A stretch of DNA of 9,644 nucleotides from Anaerolineaceae bacterium (lineage in GTDB: Bacteria > Chloroflexota > Anaerolineae > Anaerolineales > Anaerolineaceae): NCBI GenBank assembly GCA_028699715.1, contig JAQVUC010000022.1:1-9644 (forward strand), read 5' to 3'. Positions 5,872 through 9,644 of the stretch are shown here, one piece after another. Positions within the stretch are counted from its first letter, which is position 1. The number at the start of each line of letters is the position of its first letter. The translations under genes were made by a program, and so were the position numbers. The notes under the pieces were generated by a model. It had not been told where the DNA came from. It made no database searches and saw nothing but the letters and a program-made list of their open reading frames with translations.

Positions 5872-7545
5872 ATAATTCTCCTTTTCAATTTTACTTTGGT
5901 ATAGTAACAGCCCCAAGAAAGACAAGACCAACATTGCATCATTCATTCGAAGTTTTGCCTTTTTTACTTCGCTGTTATCGGTAGCTCTCGAGCCGCCATG
6001 GAGAAAGTTCCCAAGATAAGCAATCAAACCTAAGGAGTTTGAAAGTGTAAAGTGAAGAATGGAAAAACGAATATCCTTGGATAAAAGGCCGAGCAACAAC
6101 TCAATGCCTTGATAAGGCTTCATACGAATTACTGCAGTCTTCCCTTGGGCTAAGTCACCGTTATACTTCCATACATTATTGGCAATAACGGATACGGACA
6201 AGGGAAATGGGGTTATTAGTTCTCCAATGTCTTGCTTTGGAATATTTCTACATCCCGCTGTCCATTGTTGTGCAGCTTGCGCAAGCGCTTCAGGAGTAGT
6301 GTTTTGGGCAAATATTATTTTCGAACGCGCGTTATCCATTTTTCGAATGGTAAACACCTGAAAAAATTTGGGCTTATGATGGGTTGGAATTCCGTTAAGC
6401 GTTTGCATAAACTCTCTTGTGATGTTCTCAAATCTTGCTTCCTGTTTTGCAGAAGGCTTCGACAATCCATTAGAAAAGAATGACACCATTTTGAGCGGCA
6501 CTTCTGGAAGACTGGAGGGATATACAAAGACGATTTCATTCCTGTCGACATGTTCCCAAGTAATTCCTTTCTGTTCGGGATTGCTTATCCATTCAAGGGC
6601 TGCCTTGATTTTAGCGCGATTTTCATGCGTTATTGGATATGATTCATCGCCTATTTTGTTATAGCGATATTGACATGGTTGGCCATTGTACATTGAGCGG
6701 AGAGTAACATCAAAGCCTCCTAACTTCACGGATGGCATTGTTGCGCCCAGGTGAGAAAACGGCAAGCCAAAGGCGTCACTTGAGCTGTTTGTCTTATGTT
6801 GATTCAGATTTTGAAGCGAAGCGGCTTGAAGCATATCATTTAGCGAGGATGTTGTGTGCTCGTTGGCAACAGGATAAGCATATTTTTGCCAATTGTGAAC
6901 ATCCAAAACAACTGATATATTTGAGCCCGTGTCTGCCTTATGATCCCTACGGGAGTTGCCCCTGTGGAACAGCAGCAATAACATCAGGCGCAAATTCTCG
7001 CCCTTTTGCAATTTTTCAAAAATTAGCGTTTCCAAGGAGAGACGAAACCCTCCGTTTTGGGTTATTAGTTTCTTGCACAAGTCCATGAGATTGTTTATGA
7101 TGCTGCCACAAAAGGAAGGCTGAGACGATAACATTTCGGCAAGCTCTTTGGGGCAATCGTCCAGGCATCTGAGTATTTGCTTTTCTTTCTTAATCCAATT
7201 GTCATGCTCACACCAAGATTTGACTTCTGCAATTTCAATCTTTGCTTGCCCTGTTTCCATTTTTTCCAATTTTTTTATTCTATCGACATCGGTTATGCGA
7301 TATAGCGCAGCGATGTTAAAAGCCGGAAAAGTTTGTTGATTATTTCCATATTTTCTTAATGTGTTTGCCTGTTCTGCATTTAATGATTCCAGCCCGCAAA
7401 CGGAACCATCCTCCGAAAGCCAGATCCTGATGCTGGGTGATGAAGACGTTGCTTTGGGAACTGGTTTATATTGCTTGTGCCACTCATAAACAGAGATCCC
7501 TGAATCTTTAAGCGTACCTGATAAACCATGAAGTTCATTAATCAT
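5428..7545 (-). CDS. cas8c: Cascade large subunit Cas8c (Csd1-like)
   Basis: Cas8c recognises the PAM and anchors the crRNA 5' end and Cas3. The call rests on its place between cas5c and cas7c and on a Csd1-like pattern: FNIAALYRI near the N terminus (about 67-75), a middle segment KFFQVFTIRK, and a helical C terminus with AFLIGQFL, a GTTP turn and a closing FGDYDRAQLFIGYMA. I chose the ATG at 7545 (705 residues), preceded by GAGGGAG and overlapping cas5c by 8 nt. An earlier ATG at 7635 would overlap cas5c by about 100 nt and add a hydrophobic run without support. At 705 residues it is longer than the roughly 580-640 I associate with Csd1, and its N-terminal half has few motifs I recognise. 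The C-terminal 147 residues are probably also made separately as Cas11c. Confidence 0.85.
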   Translation of the reverse strand: MINELHGLSGTLKDSGISVYEWHKQYKPVPKATSSSPSIRIWLSEDGSVCGLESLNAEQANTLRKYGNNQQTFPAFNIAALYRITDVDRIKKLEKMETGQAKIEIAEVKSWCEHDNWIKKEKQILRCLDDCPKELAEMLSSQPSFCGSIINNLMDLCKKLITQNGGFRLSLETLIFEKLQKGENLRLMLLLLFHRGNSRRDHKADTGSNISVVLDVHNWQKYAYPVANEHTTSSLNDMLQAASLQNLNQHKTNSSSDAFGLPFSHLGATMPSVKLGGFDVTLRSMYNGQPCQYRYNKIGDESYPITHENRAKIKAALEWISNPEQKGITWEHVDRNEIVFVYPSSLPEVPLKMVSFFSNGLSKPSAKQEARFENITREFMQTLNGIPTHHKPKFFQVFTIRKMDNARSKIIFAQNTTPEALAQAAQQWTAGCRNIPKQDIGELITPFPLSVSVIANNVWKYNGDLAQGKTAVIRMKPYQGIELLLGLLSKDIRFSILHFTLSNSLGLIAYLGNFLHGGSRATDNSEVKKAKLRMNDAMLVLSFLGLLLYQSKIEKENYMEELAFLIGQFLHISDELHALYCQNKRDGQIPPQLAGNALFVAAGTTPIQALAQLSTRMNPYVAWAKQYRFENVEEKGKESWRARWLLNLFEQLSDKIASKINNDIRFGDYDRAQLFIGYMASLPITKKDGSTEILKEENSIGGENE
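5869..5884 (-). promoter_or_regulatory. Internal ribosome binding site and start for cas11c
   Basis: AAAGGAG, six nucleotides (AATTAT), then ATG, in the cas8c frame. It encodes KENYM within Cas8c, so the codons are free enough to keep the signal without altering the fold. Confidence 0.75.
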
Positions 7546-8209
7546 GTCGGGACTCCCTCTCAGGAAAGCAAAGCGCGCCTCCAGCAATGACCAGGTCATT
7601 ATCAAAAACATAATCGACAGGAGAATTATTGCCATTGGAGAACACCTGTCTTAGCATTGATGGGATTGTTATATCAGCCAGATCTACAATTGGATTGGTT
7701 TCGCTGCGCAACTCTCCCCAATAACTTGGTGTAAACTCCCTCCAGCCCAAGAAAGGAGTGGAGTAGCATTGCCCACGAACGAGACGCCGACAGAATATGT
7801 TTTGATATGCATGACCAGGAGATGTTGTGTTTTTGTCCCATAAGACAGCCTTTTCAGGAAGAGTCTTATTTGAATGAGTGGGTTGTACACGGGCATACAT
7901 TTTGTAGCAGACATCAATCAGCACTGTGGCGAGCAGCTGATAACTATTTCCCTTCTTTATCTGATCATTGCTTCGAAGTGGACCGCCATAATTTGTAGTA
8001 TATGAATGATACTGTATTGGCCTGCAAATCTCGACCCTGATTGGAACAATTTCAATCGCAGGCCCCCAAAGTATGGACTCGAAAATAGCTTTTACTGCAG
8101 AAAATGTTGGGGCTGGATAAGTAACGGGGCAGTCGCCAGAATCTGGCCTGGTCCACATTGCGGTGGTTCCTGCGATTTCCATTTCGAGCGGGTAAGATAA
8201 GTGGCACAT
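7538..8209 (-). CDS. cas5c: Cas5c (Cas5d family), catalytic residues apparently substituted
   Basis: In type I-C, Cas5c both cuts pre-crRNA (no Cas6 exists) and caps the 5' handle. The 223-residue product has the family layout: AMWTRPDS (17-24), a proline-containing VTYPAPTFSAVKAIFESI (29-46), RPIQYHSYTTNYGGPLR (63-79), RRLVRGQC (141-148) and FLGWREF (153-159). The Bacillus halodurans enzyme uses Y46, K116 and H117. Aligning its IYWKP block (recalled, not retrieved) with ILWGP here puts Leu47 at the Tyr position. Aligning backwards from RRLVRGQC puts Ala134-Tyr135 at the Lys-His pair, with His133 just before. The fold is kept but the known active site is not. The ATG lies 5 nt after AGGAGG, the best start signal in the operon, of which this is the first gene. 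Confidence 0.9.
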   Translation of the reverse strand: MCHLSYPLEMEIAGTTAMWTRPDSGDCPVTYPAPTFSAVKAIFESILWGPAIEIVPIRVEICRPIQYHSYTTNYGGPLRSNDQIKKGNSYQLLATVLIDVCYKMYARVQPTHSNKTLPEKAVLWDKNTTSPGHAYQNIFCRRLVRGQCYSTPFLGWREFTPSYWGELRSETNPIVDLADITIPSMLRQVFSNGNNSPVDYVFDNDLVIAGGALCFPERESRHD

Positions 8210-8332
8210 CTCATCCTCCTCATCTGCGTATTGGCAGTGATAATGTTTTTCGTTTTTTCACTATTAGACAAGTTGCGCGAGCCCACATGGTTCAGGTTGT
8301 TGCTGCTCGCTTATTCGTTGCCAATTAAAATA

Positions 8333-8361
8333 ATTATATACGGTTTAGCAAGAAAAGTCAA
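8333..8361 (-). promoter_or_regulatory. cas operon promoter, sigma-A/sigma-70 type
   Basis: On the minus strand TTGACT (8361-8356; 5 of 6 consensus) is followed by 17 nt and a perfect TATAAT (8338-8333). A start near 8326 gives a leader of about 117 nt before the cas5c ATG. The segment 8210-8326 shows no strong hairpin or riboswitch. The 564-bp inserted element begins only about 36 bp upstream of the -35 box, so any activator or UP-element contact further upstream now lies in foreign DNA. Confidence 0.85.
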
Positions 8362-8384
8362 ATTTTTCATTTTGGTACTATCTC

Positions 8385-8397
8385 TTGTACTCTGTAG
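8385..8397 (+). repeat. Direct repeat flanking the inserted element, left copy
   Basis: TTGTACTCTGTAG abuts the left terminal inverted repeat. The copy at the right end (8962-8974) is TTGTATTCTGTAG, so 12 of 13 positions match. Placement exactly outside both termini suggests a target-site duplication made on insertion, with one later substitution. Confidence 0.65.
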
Positions 8398-8419
8398 GGT
8401 AAATTCCCAAAGCAAGTTC
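8398..8419 (+). repeat. Left terminal inverted repeat
   Basis: Twenty-two bases, pairing with 8940-8961 at all but one position (C/T at position 16 of the repeat). Confidence 0.75.
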
Positions 8420-8544
8420 CACTGTGGACGCGTGTGTGGCATGTAGTCTGGGAAGCCAGATTGAGTGGAACTCTGTCTGGGAAGTTCTTTGAGAAATGAT
8501 GCTATGATCTACAGGATGCATCATGGTCCTTTCATTGCGAAGTA

Positions 8545-8687
8545 GGAAATTTCCGCGGGGATTGACTGGGAGTTGCCGCCATGCCATCCTATTAGGGAGG
8601 GGCAGCCCTCCTCGCGGGGCTGACCCTCGAACTGCCCTCCGCATGGCGGCAGAGGCTCCCAGTCAATCCGAAAAGCGGACAATTTCC
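8545..8687. repeat. Long imperfect hairpin
   Basis: Nested arms pair in register: 8545-8556 with 8675-8687 (12 bp with one bulge), 8559-8572 with 8656-8669 (14 bp, perfect, GGATTGACTGGGAG), and 8574-8584 with 8641-8651 (11 bp, perfect, TGCCGCCATGC). The apical part (8585-8640) can pair GGAGGGGCAG with CTGCCCTCC or form a small CAGCCC/GGGCTG hairpin. This is far more pairing than chance and survives small internal loops on both sides. It could be a structured RNA, a DNA cruciform used in transposition, or the fused arms of a smaller palindromic element. It cannot be assigned to a strand from pairing alone. Confidence 0.75.
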
Positions 8688-8760
8688 GGTAAAGGGATTG
8701 AATGGGCTTGCAGTCGGATTGTTCAGTCTAACGATCAAGATTCTGACCTCAAATTTTTCC

Positions 8761-8777
8761 CAGTGGAACTTCCACTG
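8761..8777. repeat. 17-bp palindrome CAGTGGAACTTCCACTG
   Basis: Perfect palindrome around C8769. Its left half is the reverse complement of the subterminal sequence at 8414-8424. It may be a binding site belonging to the inserted element. Confidence 0.6.
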
Positions 8778-8939
8778 ATGTTGATTTTACTGTGGGAAAT
8801 GCTCCACATGGGCTTGTTTGGGTTATGTATCTGTGCTCGAATATATTAAATCCAGCAATAAATCGATCGTCTATAGCTTCATTTTTCCAGACTAACATCT
8901 CCTGTTTCCCTATGTAAATTCTGCTGTTTCGCTTCTATA

Positions 8940-8961
8940 GAACTTACTTTGGGAATTTACC
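8940..8961 (-). repeat. Right terminal inverted repeat
   Basis: Reverse complement of 8398-8419 with one mismatch, immediately followed by the right direct repeat. Confidence 0.75.
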
Positions 8962-8974
8962 TTGTATTCTGTAG
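8962..8974 (+). repeat. Direct repeat flanking the inserted element, right copy
   Basis: TTGTATTCTGTAG, 12 of 13 identical to 8385-8397 and in the same orientation, as expected of a target-site duplication. Confidence 0.65.
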
Positions 8975-9167
8975 AGACTGATTCCTATATCACTTTCCTC
9001 ACCCTCCGGTGGCGGGACCACAAAACGCCTTCGAGCCCTGCTTGAATTACCCGCACGTAGGCTTTTTCGACCAGGCTGAGAGCAGCAGCGACTTGTTTTT
9101 AGGAGGAAACCCCGGAGGCCCAAGCCCCGCACCCTGCCGCTCCTGCACCCGGATATCCTGGGAGGCT

Positions 9168-9202
9168 GACATATCGTCCGGTTTCGGGGACATACCGTCC
9201 GG
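9168..9202 (+). repeat. Tandem 14-mer GACATAyCGTCCGG
   Basis: GACATATCGTCCGG (9168-9181) recurs as GACATACCGTCCGG (9189-9202), 13 of 14 identical with a 21-bp period. A third, inverted partial copy lies in GGTATGTCCCC (9213-9223). The 21-bp period equals seven codons, so it may be a coding repeat of the minus-strand frame instead of a DNA-binding repeat. Confidence 0.6.
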
Positions 9203-9230
9203 GGGTCCAGATGGTATGTCCCCCTTCTTT
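9186..9230 (+). terminator. Inverted repeat, possible rho-independent terminator
   Basis: GGGGACATACC (9186-9196) and GGTATGTCCCC (9213-9223) form an 11-bp perfect stem with a 16-nt loop. On the plus strand CCTTCTTTTT follows, a broken T-tract. It would stop plus-strand transcription, but no plus-strand gene is visible upstream. The pairing is certain; the terminator role is weak. Confidence 0.4.
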
Positions 9231-9342
9231 TTCCCTGCAATATCAACGAAAATGACCTGTCCAGCCTCTTTCAGTCTCTTTTGGCGGGTACCCCCCCGTG
9301 TTTGAAAATAAGTCCGTAGAGAGGTGAAAATGATAAAGGCAC

Positions 9343-9400
9343 TTTAATATAATATATAAAAATATAGATATTAATAATATATATAATATATAGATATTCT
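9343..9400. other. Very AT-rich tract with repeated ATATAGATATT
   Basis: Nearly all A/T across about 55 bp, in contrast to the GC-rich DNA on both sides. The 11-mer ATATAGATATT occurs at 9362-9372 and 9388-9398, 26 bp apart. TATAAT occurs at 9348-9353 and 9382-9387, but no good -35 box sits 16-18 bp upstream of either. It could be a promoter, a DNA unwinding region of an origin, or a junction between pieces of DNA of different origin. Confidence 0.4.
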
Positions 9401-9413
9401 GTACAGAGCAAGA

Positions 9414-9495
9414 GGAACGGAAGACTGGCAGGGGGACTGTCCATGCAGTGCAAAGCATTCCCTGCCTGCTGAGAGCGCCCCTGATGGGCGGTTCC
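9414..9495 (+). ncRNA. Candidate structured RNA, three-way junction
   Basis: GGAAC (9414-9418) pairs with GTTCC (9491-9495) and encloses two hairpins: GGCAGGG/CCCTGCC (9427-9433 with 9460-9466), with an inner ATGC/GCAT stem (9443-9446 with 9455-9458), and CGCCC/GGGCG (9476-9480 with 9486-9490) around the loop CTGAT. The AT-rich tract lies just upstream and a terminator-like hairpin at 9598-9635, so a transcript of roughly 240 nt on the plus strand is conceivable. I do not recognise an RNA family, and the short stems could arise by chance in GC-rich DNA. The remaining bases to 9597 show no gene I would support. Confidence 0.3.
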
Positions 9496-9597
9496 ATCTC
9501 ATACGCCACGGCCTGCCTAAAGGGGCCCGACAGAGGTTTTCATTTTTACACACGCGACCCCCCCAGTCAAAAGAGCCGATTAGGCGTGGAGAGGGGT

Positions 9598-9635
9598 AAA
9601 AAGCCAATGGTATCAACGGGTTTGGGGCTTTTTTT
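9598..9635 (+). terminator. Terminator-like hairpin at the window edge
   Basis: AAAAAGCC (9598-9605) pairs with GGCTTTTT (9626-9633), and the T run continues to seven (9629-9635). The 20-nt loop is long and the stem has only three G-C pairs, so strength is doubtful. It could end a short plus-strand transcript, or act as an attenuator for a gene beyond the window. Confidence 0.45.
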
Positions 9636-9644
9636 GTTGGCTTG

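Larger units (their letters stand above)
8398..8961. mobile_element. MITE-like non-coding element, 564 bp
   Basis: The ends are inverted copies of each other: GGTAAATTCCCAAAG at 8398-8412 continuing to 8419, and its reverse complement at 8940-8961, matching at 21 of 22 positions. Both ends are bordered by the 13-bp direct repeats. No open frame inside has a credible start or composition, so it would depend on a transposase supplied elsewhere, or is a decayed insertion sequence. Subterminal motifs recur: AGTGGAACT at 8464-8472 and 8762-8770, its reverse complement at 8415-8423, and TCTGGGAAG at 8447-8455 and 8476-8484. A large hairpin occupies 8545-8687. I do not recognise the family. Confidence 0.65.
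8975..9343 (-). other. GC-rich stretch with a startless open frame; possible gene remnant
   Basis: No gene can be called here with confidence. On the minus strand one frame stays open for 98 codons from just after a stop at 9346-9344 to a TAA at 9049-9047. It reads plausibly at its start (QKRLKEAGQVIFVDIAGKKK) and then becomes low-complexity, with PPDGMSPKPDDMSASQ containing a heptad-like repeat. It has no ATG, GTG or TTG near its beginning and ends upstream in the AT-rich tract, as if the 5' part of a gene had been cut away. A plus-strand frame (9009-9305) overlaps it and looks no better. 8975-9046 shows nothing further. It could be a truncated reading frame or entirely non-coding. Confidence 0.3.

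Noticed and set aside
7546..7635. An extended Cas8c N terminus from the ATG at 7635, with a hydrophobic stretch like a membrane segment
   Set aside because: This part is the cas5c coding sequence read in another frame; the ATG at 7545 has a proper ribosome binding site and the usual 8-nt overlap.
8049..8060. A CRISPR-repeat-like string ATTTCAATCGCA followed by a C run inside cas5c, possibly a pseudo-repeat RNA of the CreA kind
   Set aside because: It lies in the reading frame of a conserved Cas5 block (WGPAIEIV), the resemblance ends after about 11 bases plus the C run, and no promoter or terminator surrounds it.
8220..8288. A 22-codon upstream open frame in the cas operon leader ending at the cas5c ribosome binding site
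   Set aside because: Its ATG has no Shine-Dalgarno and the peptide has no attenuator-like codon run.
9395..9403. TATTCTGTA resembling the direct repeat at 8962-8974, as if a second insertion junction
   Set aside because: Only nine bases match and no terminal inverted repeat adjoins it.
9371..9616. An 81-codon minus-strand open frame at the right end
   Set aside because: Its start lies in the terminator-like hairpin, its C terminus is translated AT tract, and no ribosome binding site is evident; a real gene cannot be excluded but is unsupported.

Overview
The window holds an almost complete class 1 CRISPR-Cas locus, all on the minus strand, that belongs to or near subtype I-C. In transcription order (right to left) it runs: promoter (8333-8361), cas5c, cas8c (with a strong internal start for a predicted cas11c), cas7c, cas3, cas4, cas1, cas2, a short leader with its own consensus promoter (144-172), and the first two repeats of a CRISPR array that runs off the left edge. 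No cas6 is present. The genes overlap by 1-8 nt or are separated by 9-42 nt, so one polycistronic operon is likely. The effector part (Cas5c-Cas8c-Cas7c-Cas11c) would form a crRNA-guided Cascade, Cas3 would degrade the target, and Cas4-Cas1-Cas2 would select and insert new spacers.

Several features depart from a textbook I-C locus. cas3 lies between cas7 and cas4 instead of leading the operon. Cas5c appears to lack the Tyr/Lys/His residues that cut the pre-crRNA in the family prototype. cas1 has no ATG, GTG or TTG in a plausible place and seems to start at a CTG fused to the cas4 stop codon behind a perfect Shine-Dalgarno. The adaptation genes plus array (left of about 2.33 kb) are clearly GC-rich, while the effector genes plus cas3 (right of about 2.37 kb) are AT-richer, which suggests the locus was assembled from two sources.

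The right 1.4 kb has no recognisable protein gene. Next to the cas promoter lies a 564-bp non-coding element (8398-8961) with 21/22-matched terminal inverted repeats and 13-bp flanking direct repeats, consistent with a MITE-like or decayed transposon insertion. It contains a 143-nt imperfect hairpin. Further right are a GC-rich stretch with a startless open frame and an 11-bp inverted repeat, a very AT-rich tract, and a segment that can fold as a three-way junction and ends in a terminator-like hairpin at the window edge.

The organism is probably a Firmicute, perhaps a gut-type clostridium: AGGAGG-type ribosome binding sites are strong, both promoters are near-perfect sigma-A type, and GC content is mosaic. 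This is inference; no taxonomic marker gene is in the window.
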